Below, piece by piece: positions 37,250 to 45,770 of a stretch of 46,049 nt of DNA (its first letter is position 1; each line of letters starts with the position of its first letter). A program made the translations under genes and the position numbers. The stretch spans positions 1 to 46,049 of the forward strand of contig WGCU01000005.1 in assembly GCA_015493635.1 (NCBI GenBank), in the 5' to 3' direction. This DNA comes from Spirochaetaceae bacterium (GTDB taxonomy: Bacteria > Spirochaetota > Spirochaetia > B11-G9). The notes beneath the pieces are model-generated. The model did not search any database and was not told the origin of the DNA. It saw only the letters and a list, made by a program, of their open reading frames with translations.

Positions 37250-38531
37250 GTTCCACCTGCTTTACCGCGTTTGTAATTCGCGGTGAATTCCTCATCCGGT
37301 TCCATGGATCCTCCGGTTGTCCAGATAATATGCGTACCCTTTTTTTATTCCGCAGGGAAGGAAGGATCATTGGAATACCGGCAACCCCCGCCGCGGCGGA
37401 GGGTTCTATTTTAATCCCCTCTGAATCAAAAAGAAGGGCAAGATACCGGTAGAAATCCGGTTCTTGAACGGTAAAAGCTCCGTCCAGAATAGTACCCATT
37501 ATCCTGCTTACAAACCCGGAGGGTCTTCCGACTGCAAGGCCGTCCGCGCAGGTAGCTCCGGAAAGGCCGATTTGGCCAATCGAGATATCTGAGTACATAC
37601 CAGTTACCAGCCCGAGCGTCATGGCCGGAGCTGCTGCCGGTTCCGCAATAAAACAGTGAACTGCTTCGCCGAAAAGAGATTTTAAGCCAAAGATAATTCC
37701 TCCGGGGGCTCCACCAACACCACAGGGCAGGTATACAAAAAGGGGATTGTTGTTCGATACGTCTCTGTTAAGGCTTTCCAGCTGAGATGCAAGCCGGAGG
37801 GCGGCAACACTGTAACCAAGAAACAGATCGGGAGAGTTTTCATCATCAATAAAATTTATCTTCGGATTATACTCCGCTTCTTTTCTTGCATGGGCACACG
37901 CCGCGGAGTAATCTGATTTATATACCCTGACATCAGCACCAAGTCCGCTGAGCTTCTCCTTCTTCCACTCCTTTGCATCGGAAGACATGTGTACCGATAC
38001 CCTAAATCCGAAAGCCCGGCCGGCAATACCAATACTCAAACCGAGATTCCCTGTACTGCCCACCGAGATAGTATAGGAGGAAAAAATTTTCCGGGCGCGG
38101 GCTGAAAGGGAAAATCTCCGGTCCTCATCAAAAAAACCTTCTTCCACAGCAATCGAATCAACGATTTTTAGAACGGCAAATATCCCCCCCCGTGCTTTAA
38201 TCGAACCTGAAACAGGCAGCGCGTGATCCGCTTTAATAAAAAGCTGTCCGGAAGAAAGGCAAGGAGCGGAAGGATATAACTTCTTAGCTGCAGCTTCAAC
38301 TTTAAGAAGTGGAGATTCAATAATGCCTCCGGATACTGCTAGTTCCGGAAACAGAGTCTGCAAAACAGGCGCGTAACTCTTGAGTACTTTTTCAGCTTCA
38401 AGCATATCCTCCAAACAGAAAGGAATCTGTGTCCGTACGTCATCAATCGGTTTTTTATCCGGATTTATCCAGAGAAAAGGCACCTGGTTTTTAAGGTTAT
38501 CAAAACTTGAAGCTGTCATTTCCATCCTCAT
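37215..38531 (-). CDS. D-serine dehydratase-like PLP enzyme
   Basis: A 438-residue fold-type II PLP enzyme that follows D-serine ammonia-lyase (DsdA, 442 residues in E. coli) throughout. The PLP lysine is K112 in PVSGSIKARGGIF. VGSTGNLGLSIGIAGRAFGF and the glycine loop PCGVGGAPGG for the cofactor phosphate are conserved. It would release ammonia and pyruvate from D-serine. In this operon an amino-sugar acid or other beta-hydroxy amino compound is an alternative substrate. It overlaps the NagA-like gene by 32 bases and the kinase gene by 35. Confidence 0.85.
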   Translation of the reverse strand: MRMEMTASSFDNLKNQVPFLWINPDKKPIDDVRTQIPFCLEDMLEAEKVLKSYAPVLQTLFPELAVSGGIIESPLLKVEAAAKKLYPSAPCLSSGQLFIKADHALPVSGSIKARGGIFAVLKIVDSIAVEEGFFDEDRRFSLSARARKIFSSYTISVGSTGNLGLSIGIAGRAFGFRVSVHMSSDAKEWKKEKLSGLGADVRVYKSDYSAACAHARKEAEYNPKINFIDDENSPDLFLGYSVAALRLASQLESLNRDVSNNNPLFVYLPCGVGGAPGGIIFGLKSLFGEAVHCFIAEPAAAPAMTLGLVTGMYSDISIGQIGLSGATCADGLAVGRPSGFVSRIMGTILDGAFTVQEPDFYRYLALLFDSEGIKIEPSAAAGVAGIPMILPSLRNKKRVRILSGQPEDPWNRMRNSPRITNAVKQVEHEDKRYRQRAC

Positions 38532-39648
38532 ATACCGCCTCTATATTCAAAGAGGGATCCCCTTCGACATATCTGAATACAACGACGTTTTTTCCCAGCC
38601 TCTCTTCCAGGGATAACATCCGGGAGGGGTTCACCGTGCACAGTTTTACCGCATCAGGGACAGAACAGCTGGAGGCTTTTATAAAACGTGCAATATCCCG
38701 GTCAAGCAGATGCCCCGCTCCTGCCAGATAGGGAGTCCCCGCAAGGCCGACATGACCGTCAGAGTGAACGTCCACCTTGATTTTGTCCCAGGTGTAACGG
38801 CCTGGTGCGGAACCCCCAGCCGGGGAAACATCACTTGTAAGGATAAGTTTGTCACTTCCTTTGGTTCTGTAGAAGGTTTTTATAACCGCGTCAGGGAGAT
38901 GGAAGCCGTCGGATATGATACTGGCATAGAGGTTGTCATCAGCCAGCTGTTCCCAGAGATAGTTGCGCAGCCGGGGAAGCTCCGCGTGGGAACCGTTTCC
39001 CAGATGTGTTGAGAGGGAGGCTCCTGCTTTCACCGCTTTTTTAATAACTTCCGGTGCAGCTGCAGAATGGCCTACTGCCGCGGTAACACCGGCAGCCGTA
39101 ATTTTCTTTATAAAATCCAGTGCACCCCGCCGTTCCGGTGCCAGAGTCACAATCTTAATTCTGCCGCCGGAAGCTTCCTGCCACGTTAGAAACTCTTCAA
39201 AATCAGGGTCCCGTATGTACGTGGCATCATGGGCTCCCCGGGGGCCGTCAATTTCCGAGATGTACGGTCCCTCTATATGGAATCCGGGTACTGCGTATTC
39301 CATGTCAGGATTTTCATCCAGCATGGAGGCAAGAATTTTCAGATTCTGTACAATACGTTCCCGGGGGGCGGTTATAATAGTAGGAAGATGTCTTGTGGTC
39401 CCTGCCTTACCGAGAGCCTCAATCACAGCCGAAAGATGGTCTCCCTTTAACGTATCAGAACTGTAATCCAGCCCTTTGTATCCGTTTACCTGGATGTCAA
39501 AGAATCCAGGACTTATCCAGGGATAATCCCCGCTTCCTGTAATAACTTCTGTATCTGTTACCATACAGGCAGAGAGTGACACGTCGAGTAATTCAGATGT
39601 GATGACAGATCTTCCGATTAAATGAATATTTTCCATAAGTTTTCCCAC
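38500..39648 (-). CDS. N-acetylglucosamine-6-phosphate deacetylase-like amidohydrolase
   Basis: A 382-residue amidohydrolase closely collinear with E. coli NagA (382). SPGFFDIQVNG matches the NagA form, which also lacks the usual HxH pair. Metal and catalytic residues are E126 (FHIEGPYI), H194 (VGHSAAAP), H215 (STHLGNGS) and D273 (LTSDVSPAGG), at almost the same numbers as in NagA. The NagA THLYNAM loop reads THLGNGS, hinting at a changed substrate pocket. The start is GTG 39648 or ATG 39636; neither has a strong Shine-Dalgarno. It removes an N-acetyl group from an amino-sugar phosphate before the deaminating enzymes encoded with it. Confidence 0.88.
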   Translation of the reverse strand: MGKLMENIHLIGRSVITSELLDVSLSACMVTDTEVITGSGDYPWISPGFFDIQVNGYKGLDYSSDTLKGDHLSAVIEALGKAGTTRHLPTIITAPRERIVQNLKILASMLDENPDMEYAVPGFHIEGPYISEIDGPRGAHDATYIRDPDFEEFLTWQEASGGRIKIVTLAPERRGALDFIKKITAAGVTAAVGHSAAAPEVIKKAVKAGASLSTHLGNGSHAELPRLRNYLWEQLADDNLYASIISDGFHLPDAVIKTFYRTKGSDKLILTSDVSPAGGSAPGRYTWDKIKVDVHSDGHVGLAGTPYLAGAGHLLDRDIARFIKASSCSVPDAVKLCTVNPSRMLSLEERLGKNVVVFRYVEGDPSLNIEAVYEDGNDSFKF

Positions 39649-39685
39649 TTATTCCCATTGTCGTTCTGTAATTTAAAGATACTGT

Positions 39686-39698
39686 TTCCATCATGGAA
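39686..39698. promoter_or_regulatory. Short palindrome ahead of the NagA-like gene
   Basis: TTCCAT-C-ATGGAA is a perfect 6-bp inverted repeat in the 63-base gap between the aminotransferase and NagA-like genes. It could be an internal operator; no clear -10/-35 pair accompanies it. Confidence 0.35.
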
Positions 39699-39711
39699 CC
39701 CAAACGGAGAA

Positions 39712-41085
39712 CTATCCCTTCCCCAGCACTTCTTCACACGCTTCGGCAAGGACTTCCAGCCCTTCATCCAGGGCCTCCTTCGTGATCGTTAACGGAGGTG
39801 CAATCTTGATACACTCTCCGGCAATCCCCACAGGAGCAAACATCAAAAGCCCTTTTTGAAAGCATTTTTCATTTATCTTTACCGCAGTCCGGGAGTCAGG
39901 CTCCTTTGTTCCCGCCCTCACTACCTGAATACCGGCAACAAGGCCCTTCCCGTGAAGACATCCAAGTCTGTCAGAATACCTGTCCACAATCTTCTGTAGA
40001 CCGGGAAGAAGTACCTCCCCCATTTTCCGGCTGTTTTCCACCAGATGTTCTTTTTCTATCAGTTTAAGATTCTCTACTGCCGCAATCACCGGCAGGGGAC
40101 TTCCCGAATGGGTTGAGGTCATTGATCCGGGCGCGTAAAGATCCATAATCTTTTTCCGCCCTATTACCGCGGAGAGGGGGAGAGATGAGGTTATCCCCTT
40201 GCCGCAGGTAATTAAATCCGGCTCCACACCGTAGTGTTCGAAAGTGAACATCTTTCCCGTTCGTCCGAATCCCGCCTGCACCTCATCATAAATAGAGATA
40301 ATATCGTATTCCCTGCAGAAGTCCTGCAGTTTCTGCGCATACTCCACCGGAAGAAAGTCGGGGCCGACCCCCTGGTAAGACTCTGTTATTATTCCCGCTA
40401 TTTCATTTCCGCTGATCCCCTGCTCCCTGATGCTTTTTAAAAAGAGATCGAAGCTGGTATCTTCATTCTTATAACCGTCGGGAAAAGGCACCTGAATAAA
40501 GGTTTTCCCCTCTCCTACTATCCATGTTTTCAGCTTGTCCATTCCCCCTGCCAGCTGGGAGCCGAGGGTTCTGCCGTGAAAAGCATTTTTAAACGAAACA
40601 ATAAAGCGTTTTTCTTTACCGTGTTTCTCAAGAGCGTAGGTCCGTGCAAGTTTTATGGCATTCTCCACCGCTTCGCTGCCTGTACTTAATAAAAATACCG
40701 AGTAGTCATCCGGTTGGGGAGCAAGCTGTACAAGCATACTGGTAAGTTCGGCTCTTTTTTCGTGTACAAACACGTAGGTTGCAAGGAGGGGTTTATCTAC
40801 CGCTTTCTTAAGGGCTTCCCGTACCTCTTTTCTTCCGTGGCCCGAGTTTGCAATCAAGACCCCAGACGACCAGTCCAGCCATCTGTTGCCCCACTTGTCC
40901 TCTACCGTAAATCCTTCGGCGCGGTCCCAGATAACCGGCGGCTGCCCCATCATGCTCCGTGGTTCCGACCGGGACAGTTTTTCGAAAATCTCCAACGATT
41001 CCGGTACCGGAAGTTTTGTATGTATCTTTCTGTATTTTGTTTCCACCTGCGGAACGTCCACCGGTGTAAGATCGTACTGTGCCAT
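39712..41085 (-). CDS. Class III PLP aminotransferase (GABA/ornithine aminotransferase-like)
   Basis: A 457-residue aminotransferase. The cofactor phosphate site is in LLSTGSEAVENAIKLA, the ring-stacking FHG occurs in NAFHGRTLGS, the acid is in SIYDEVQAGFGRTG and the Schiff-base lysine is in LITCGKGITSS. THSGSPLPVIAA follows as usual. Class III enzymes move omega-amino or ketone amino groups, sometimes on amino-sugar intermediates. GAGGAGG precedes the ATG. The gene follows the Gfo/Idh gene by 20 bases, so a keto product of that enzyme could be its amino acceptor, or its amine a donor to 2-oxoglutarate. Confidence 0.9.
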   Translation of the reverse strand: MAQYDLTPVDVPQVETKYRKIHTKLPVPESLEIFEKLSRSEPRSMMGQPPVIWDRAEGFTVEDKWGNRWLDWSSGVLIANSGHGRKEVREALKKAVDKPLLATYVFVHEKRAELTSMLVQLAPQPDDYSVFLLSTGSEAVENAIKLARTYALEKHGKEKRFIVSFKNAFHGRTLGSQLAGGMDKLKTWIVGEGKTFIQVPFPDGYKNEDTSFDLFLKSIREQGISGNEIAGIITESYQGVGPDFLPVEYAQKLQDFCREYDIISIYDEVQAGFGRTGKMFTFEHYGVEPDLITCGKGITSSLPLSAVIGRKKIMDLYAPGSMTSTHSGSPLPVIAAVENLKLIEKEHLVENSRKMGEVLLPGLQKIVDRYSDRLGCLHGKGLVAGIQVVRAGTKEPDSRTAVKINEKCFQKGLLMFAPVGIAGECIKIAPPLTITKEALDEGLEVLAEACEEVLGKG

Positions 41086-41105
41086 TATTTTTTCCTCCTC
41101 TTTTT

Positions 41106-42347
41106 CTATTCTATGTGCGGGGTGCCTTTGTAGAGTATCCTTACCGTTTCTCCGTCATTTTCAATGGATTTACGGGCTGCTTCCACTACCAGCTCGTTTA
41201 TGTAACTATTACCGGGAGTCGCGATAATCCCCTTTTTGTCTATGTTTTCAATCTTTTGCTGCCGGGCTTTTACGTCATCCGCATTTTCAAGATTCTCTAT
41301 TCCGTACATTGCTCCTATGTTCGCAGCTATCGAATCAAAACCGTATCCGACAGCCTTGGCACCATCTCCTTCCCAGGGAACAAGACGGAAAAAGTCCGGA
41401 TTGATAAAGTTAAATCGGCTCCCGCCGACACCTATATTCTCAATATAGCTATGAGTTACCCCACGGAACTGATCGTTATGCTTTATCATGCCACTGCAGT
41501 CTTGTCCTTCACAGTAGAGAACCATTCCCTGGTCATTGCTGCCTGCTCCCTCATCGGGATACCCCAGACCGTTGGTAACGGTAAGAAGCGCTCCGTTCTC
41601 GAAACGAACCCTTCCGTTTGCCCACATATATCCTTCGTTACCGTTGGGAAAACGTCCCTTGACCCCGGCAACCGATAGTTCCACCGGTTTCAGCCCGGTT
41701 ATGTAATAAACAAGATCTACGTAATGGCAGCCTACGTAGGTGAAGGGATCTGTTTTATCGGTGGTAAACCAGTTCTGGAAATTGGAGTGCCGGTACAGAT
41801 AAGGTTCTATCAGTTTTGCCTCACCCATCCTGAATTCTCCGAACTCGCCGGCCCGGTACCGCTTCCTTGCCTCGAGAGACCGCCTGTCAAAGCGTTTATG
41901 GTACTCCACCCCGACAAACAGTCCTTTGGAAAAGGCCCTTTCCTGTATCTCTTCCGCCTGAGCATAACTCAGAACGAGGGGTTTGACCGAAAGAACATGC
42001 TGACCCGCCTTAAGTGCTTCGGAAACCACCTGATAATGGAGCTGATCGGGCATCGCCACCACCACAGCCTGCCGGGGCTTCATACCGGCAAGAACCTCCT
42101 TATAAAGGTCGGGGAAGCTGCTGCCCGGACTCTTATCCAGTGACGGATGGGGGGTAAACTCCTGTTCCGGAAAGGCTTCCGCAATGGCTTTATTTTCCTT
42201 CAGGGCTTTAAGCGGCGGATTGTTCAGGGCGCATACATCAATCTTCCCTGCAATCCCGGCACGCTGCAGCTGATATATCGAAGGAAGAATGAGATCGTTC
42301 GTTATCATCCCGCCGCCAACAATGGTTACATCGATGGGTTTAGGCAT
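41106..42347 (-). CDS. Gfo/Idh/MocA-family oxidoreductase, first gene of the second operon
   Basis: A 413-residue oxidoreductase, longer than the other three here. The dinucleotide motif is VTIVGGGMITNDL. The EKP motif is altered to VKP (HVLSVKPLVLS), keeping the catalytic lysine but not the glutamate. TYVGCHYVDLVYYITG gives the His/Asp pair. ATG 42347 is preferred over the ATG two codons earlier because AGGAGT lies 7 bases before it. It heads the operon that continues to the URO-D-like gene, transcribed from a strong promoter divergent from the ROK regulator. Confidence 0.87.
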   Translation of the reverse strand: MPKPIDVTIVGGGMITNDLILPSIYQLQRAGIAGKIDVCALNNPPLKALKENKAIAEAFPEQEFTPHPSLDKSPGSSFPDLYKEVLAGMKPRQAVVVAMPDQLHYQVVSEALKAGQHVLSVKPLVLSYAQAEEIQERAFSKGLFVGVEYHKRFDRRSLEARKRYRAGEFGEFRMGEAKLIEPYLYRHSNFQNWFTTDKTDPFTYVGCHYVDLVYYITGLKPVELSVAGVKGRFPNGNEGYMWANGRVRFENGALLTVTNGLGYPDEGAGSNDQGMVLYCEGQDCSGMIKHNDQFRGVTHSYIENIGVGGSRFNFINPDFFRLVPWEGDGAKAVGYGFDSIAANIGAMYGIENLENADDVKARQQKIENIDKKGIIATPGNSYINELVVEAARKSIENDGETVRILYKGTPHIE

Positions 42348-42374
42348 ACACATTACTCCTTTAATGAAATTTCA

Positions 42375-42386
42375 AAGTATTTACTT
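42375..42386. promoter_or_regulatory. ROK-type operator candidate AAGTA-TT-TACTT
   Basis: A perfect 5-bp inverted repeat in the divergent region. It overlaps the -35 of the ROK gene and lies just downstream of the start site of the opposite operon, so one bound repressor could close both promoters. Confidence 0.5.
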
Positions 42387-42408
42387 CAATACCATACTAT
42401 GTTATTAT
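42380..42408 (+). promoter_or_regulatory. Promoter of the ROK regulator gene
   Basis: TTTACT (42380-42385) and TATTAT (42403-42408) are 17 bases apart. Transcription would begin near 42415, ahead of the AAGGAG at 42434. Confidence 0.5.
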
Positions 42409-42435
42409 ATAAACCTGTTTATACTGTTATGTCAA
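42404..42435 (-). promoter_or_regulatory. Promoter of the Gfo/Idh-NagA-MtlD operon
   Basis: On the minus strand TTGACA (42435-42430) is followed after 18 bases by TATATAAT (42411-42404). It faces the ROK promoter and overlaps it, so the two transcripts compete. Confidence 0.6.
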
Positions 42436-42446
42436 GGAGAAATCAG

Positions 42447-43649
42447 TTGCTGCACCTGAATATTCACACTATTCACGAAAAAGGTACGTACCGGGTCAAA
42501 GATAAAGAGAAAGCCCTGATATTCCATACGTTATGGCTCAACGAAGCACATTCCCGGAAAGCTCTCGCGGAAAAACTCAGGTTCCGGCCTATTACTGTTT
42601 CCATAATAATCCGGGAACTCCTGGAAGATGACCTCATTCATGAAACCTCCATAACAGATACATCAAAAAAAGGAAGGAAAGAACGGGACTTGTCAATTAA
42701 CTACGAAAGGTTTACCGCCATATCAATAGGAGTCGTATCGAGGGAAATCTCCGGAACACTTGTAGATCTTGGAGGCAGCATTCTGGAGACAAAATCGGTC
42801 TTTATGCCGGAGGACTCTGATAATACAGCATTGCTCAGCACTATAAATAAAATACTCAGATTTTTAAGAAAAAAGATTCCCCGGACATCAGAATTTACCG
42901 GAATAAGCCTCTCCCTGCCGGGAACGGTAAATACCAGGGAAAAGAGATGGGTCAGTTCATCACGCTGGCCCAATTTGAAAGATCTTTCCCTTGCTCATCT
43001 GGATCTGCACCCTTCTGTCCCTGTTGTTCTTCACCGGTTTCTTGATCCTGAACTGAAGTTTCTCCTTTCCACAGGAAAAACCGGAGAAACAGAAAATGCC
43101 ATTCTTTTCCATTGGGGGTATGGAATCGGTTCCGCAGCAGCCGTCAACGGTACCATACTTACATCCTCCCTCGGCCGGTTTGGAGAAGTCGGACATTGGA
43201 ACATTGATCCGGAATCACTGAAGGAATGCAGATGCGGTTCCCGGGGATGCCTGGAAACAACAGCTGCCCTCTGGTCTATTCTTCCGGAGATTAAAGAGGA
43301 GTACCCGGAAGCCCCTGAGGATGAATCAGAATTCTCTGATTTTTTTATGGAAAATAATCTAGAAGATTTACCGGTTATACAGAAAGCCCTTGAAACAACA
43401 GCTATAAGCCTGGCAAACCTATGCAAAATCTTCTATCCCGACAAAATATTCCTCAAAGGGCCTTTTTTTAAAAGTAAAACCCTCCTTGAAAATCTCAAAC
43501 TCCTTTTTGACAGAGAGCTGTCTGAATACAACAGCAATAAACATCTTTTTGAAGTTATTCAGGATACCGAGGGCTCAGTGGAAGGGAGTGTCTATCCTCT
43601 ATTCAGAAATGCCCTGCGGCCCTTGATGAGGACACGGGGGAATGTTTAA
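42447..43649 (+). CDS. ROK-family transcriptional repressor
   Basis: A 400-residue ROK repressor. Residues about 20-75 form a winged helix-turn-helix (SRKALAEKLRFRPITVSIIIRELLEDDLI, cited by position). The sugar-binding half keeps the ROK zinc site CRCGSRGCLET and GEVGHWNI. The ATP-binding DxGGT is lost (VSREISGTLVDLGG), so it is a regulator, not a kinase. The frame stays open to 42147, but AAGGAG at 42434-42439 lies 7 bases before TTG 42447, the likely start; ATG 42429 has no ribosome-binding site. It is divergent from the NagA-like/MtlD operon, whose amino-sugar intermediates are the probable inducers. Confidence 0.87.
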   Translation: MLHLNIHTIHEKGTYRVKDKEKALIFHTLWLNEAHSRKALAEKLRFRPITVSIIIRELLEDDLIHETSITDTSKKGRKERDLSINYERFTAISIGVVSREISGTLVDLGGSILETKSVFMPEDSDNTALLSTINKILRFLRKKIPRTSEFTGISLSLPGTVNTREKRWVSSSRWPNLKDLSLAHLDLHPSVPVVLHRFLDPELKFLLSTGKTGETENAILFHWGYGIGSAAAVNGTILTSSLGRFGEVGHWNIDPESLKECRCGSRGCLETTAALWSILPEIKEEYPEAPEDESEFSDFFMENNLEDLPVIQKALETTAISLANLCKIFYPDKIFLKGPFFKSKTLLENLKLLFDRELSEYNSNKHLFEVIQDTEGSVEGSVYPLFRNALRPLMRTRGNV

Positions 43650-43846
43650 TACAGAGGAACATAGTACGATAGTAAATTACATTTCGTAAAATTGTTCTAC
43701 AAAATGAAGGAGAGGGCCGCAGTAATGGGCGATATTAGCAATCTCATTGAACTGGATCTAACGGTATTACCCCTTACTATTTAATATCCACAAGAGGTGC
43801 AAAAACTCCCGACTTTCTTATTCCTTTTCAGGGTGGACCTTTTCTC
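43650..43846 (+). other. Intergenic stretch with inverted repeat and possible small ORF
   Basis: CATTTCGTA (43680-43688) and TACAAAATG (43698-43706) pair in 8 of 9 positions around a 9-base spacer. From 43704 a 26-codon frame (ATG to TAA 43784) runs with a GGAG inside it and an inner ATG at 43725. I cannot assign it and it may be a chance frame. No terminator for the ROK gene is obvious. Confidence 0.3.
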
Positions 43847-43875
43847 TTGACGGATGGAATAATTACCACTACAAT
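43847..43875 (+). promoter_or_regulatory. Sigma-70-type promoter of the HAD-dehydrogenase pair
   Basis: TTGACG (43847-43852) and TACAAT (43870-43875) are exactly 17 bases apart. A start near 43882 gives a 31-base leader with AAAGGAA before ATG 43913. Confidence 0.75.
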
Positions 43876-43912
43876 TTTTTCAGGTTCCCAGTACGCAACG
43901 AAAGGAAAAAAA

Positions 43913-44812
43913 ATGAAGTACTCAGCAGAATCCCTCATAGCCCTGAAACCGGAAAAAGCTTTTTTTATCGGAATAGATTCCGACGGATGCGCCTTTGATA
44001 CCATGGAAATCAAACACAAGGAGTGTTTTTGCCCGGCATTTATCAATCACTTTGAACTTCAGGCTGTTTCGAAGTACGCACGAGAAACCTGGGAATTTGT
44101 AAATCTCTACTCCAGAACACGGGGGACAAACAGATTCAAGGCGCTTAAAAAATCTCTCGAACTCCTGAAAGAAAGAAACGCAGTAAAGACCAGAAAGGTT
44201 GTTATTCCTGAAATGAAAAGTCTTGCCCGGTGGATAGCAACTGAAACAAAGCTGGGCAACCCCTCTTTGAAAACTGCTTATGAGAAAACAGGCGATCCTG
44301 AGCTTGGCTTACTCTACCGATGGTCAATAGATGTCAACAATACTGTCGAAAAGATCGTAAGGAATGTTGCACCCTTCCCCTATGTCAGAGAAAGTCTTGA
44401 AAAAATCCGCGATACTGCAGATGCTGTTGTTGTCTCACAATCTACCGTTGAAGCACTGAACAGGGAATGGACTGAGCATGAAATTGACAGGTTTGTAAAC
44501 TTTATAGCCGGACAGGAAATAGGGACAAAGACTGAACATATCCGGTTTGCTGCCGGAAACAAGTACGAACCGGATAAGATACTTATGATCGGTGATGCTC
44601 CCGGGGATCTGAAAGCAGCTAAAGATAACGGAGCCCTTTACTTCCCGATAGTCCCCGGTCAGGAAGAAAAATCATGGGAAAGGTTTTATTCTGAAGGTCT
44701 CGAACATTTTATTTCAGGAAACTTTGCGGGAGACTATGAAAGCAGTCTTATCGAAAACTTTTTTACACATCTACCGGAAAATCCCCCATGGAGGAAGTAT
44801 GGAAAAATATAA
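43913..44812 (+). CDS. HAD-superfamily phosphatase
   Basis: A 299-residue haloacid-dehalogenase-type hydrolase. Motif I is GIDSDGCAFDT with nucleophile D22 and acid D24. The helical cap spans about 40-165. Motif IV is MIGDAPGDLKAAKDNGA. It likely removes phosphate from a sugar phosphate or related metabolite. The frame extends to 43847 but that part overlaps the promoter, and AAAGGAA precedes ATG 43913. It overlaps the hydroxyacid dehydrogenase gene by 14 bases. Confidence 0.85.
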   Translation: MKYSAESLIALKPEKAFFIGIDSDGCAFDTMEIKHKECFCPAFINHFELQAVSKYARETWEFVNLYSRTRGTNRFKALKKSLELLKERNAVKTRKVVIPEMKSLARWIATETKLGNPSLKTAYEKTGDPELGLLYRWSIDVNNTVEKIVRNVAPFPYVRESLEKIRDTADAVVVSQSTVEALNREWTEHEIDRFVNFIAGQEIGTKTEHIRFAAGNKYEPDKILMIGDAPGDLKAAKDNGALYFPIVPGQEEKSWERFYSEGLEHFISGNFAGDYESSLIENFFTHLPENPPWRKYGKI

Positions 44813-45770
44813 AATTGTTGTTACGGATAACCGGTACAGCAATTATCTGGAAGAAAATACTGTCTTTAAAGAACTGGGAGTCAAAGTCCAAATCCACGAC
44901 TTTGCAGGACCCGCCGAGGCGGTAGAAGTTCTCAAAGACGCAGATGCTGTCCTTGTTAATCTTTTTTCCATGACAAAGGATATTATTAACGCCATGGACA
45001 GATGTAAAATTATTTCCCGGTATGGTGTAGGATACGACAATGTTGATGTTGACGCTGCTACACAGAAAGGGATCTGGGTAGCACGGGTTCCCGATTACTC
45101 CATTGAGGAGGTTTCCGATCATGCCCTTGCCCTTCTTTTAAGCAGTGTGAGAAAAATAGCCTATAAAGACAGAATGATCCGTTCAGGCAGATGGAACCTG
45201 CACAAAGACTGGCCCTCATACAGAATAGCCGGCAAAACCCTCGGTATTATCGGATTTGGTGCTATCGGGCAAAAGTTCTCCGTAAAAATATCAGGTCTGG
45301 GACTTAAAAAAGTACTTGTCCATGACCCTTACATAAAACCGGAAGATATTGAAACCTTTGGCTGTATCCCGGCATCTCTCAATGAACTTGTGAAAGATGC
45401 AGACTATATCTCCATCCACGCACCTTTGACAGAAAAAACCACCGAATTGATAGATAGAAAAGCATTCATTGACATGAAAAGCAGCTGCATACTCATCAAC
45501 ACCTCCCGGGGCCCTCTCGTCAACGAACAGGATCTTTTTACCGCGCTTAAGGAAGGTCAGATTGCCGCCGCGGGAATTGATGTCTGCGAGGTAGAACCAC
45601 TTCCCGAAAACAGCCCCCTACGTACATTGGACAACATTACGTTAACTGATCATGCGGGGTGGTACTCGGAAGAATCAGTTGTTGAGCTTAAAACAAAAGC
45701 AGCACAGAACATTCTGCAGGTTCTTAAAGGGAACCCACCTGTCTATCCGGTAAATAAACCACTTACCTGA
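44799..45770 (+). CDS. D-isomer-specific 2-hydroxyacid dehydrogenase (SerA/CtBP-like)
   Basis: A 323-residue NAD-dependent dehydrogenase. The NAD motif is GIIGFGAIGQKF near residue 150. The catalytic arginine is in NTSRGPLVNE, the glutamate in CEVEPLPE and the histidine in DHAGWYSEE. It has no ACT domain and is shorter than housekeeping SerA, so it is more likely to reduce a 2-keto acid from this sugar pathway than to make serine. GGAGGAAGT precedes ATG 44799, inside the HAD gene end; the two are coupled. Its last 8 bases overlap the convergent AlaX-like remnant. Confidence 0.88.
   Translation: MEKYKIVVTDNRYSNYLEENTVFKELGVKVQIHDFAGPAEAVEVLKDADAVLVNLFSMTKDIINAMDRCKIISRYGVGYDNVDVDAATQKGIWVARVPDYSIEEVSDHALALLLSSVRKIAYKDRMIRSGRWNLHKDWPSYRIAGKTLGIIGFGAIGQKFSVKISGLGLKKVLVHDPYIKPEDIETFGCIPASLNELVKDADYISIHAPLTEKTTELIDRKAFIDMKSSCILINTSRGPLVNEQDLFTALKEGQIAAAGIDVCEVEPLPENSPLRTLDNITLTDHAGWYSEESVVELKTKAAQNILQVLKGNPPVYPVNKPLT

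Noticed and set aside
42147-42446. N-terminal extension of the ROK regulator frame
   Set aside because: It overlaps the divergent Gfo/Idh gene and both promoters. TTG 42447 has AAGGAG at the right distance and matches the usual ROK N-terminus.
43751-43912. Protein-like frame upstream of the HAD phosphatase (…PFLLTDGIITTTIF…), faintly like a homocysteine methyltransferase
   Set aside because: The similarity is a few residues, there is no start codon with a ribosome-binding site, and the stretch contains an excellent promoter. Treated as chance or, at most, an unprovable remnant.
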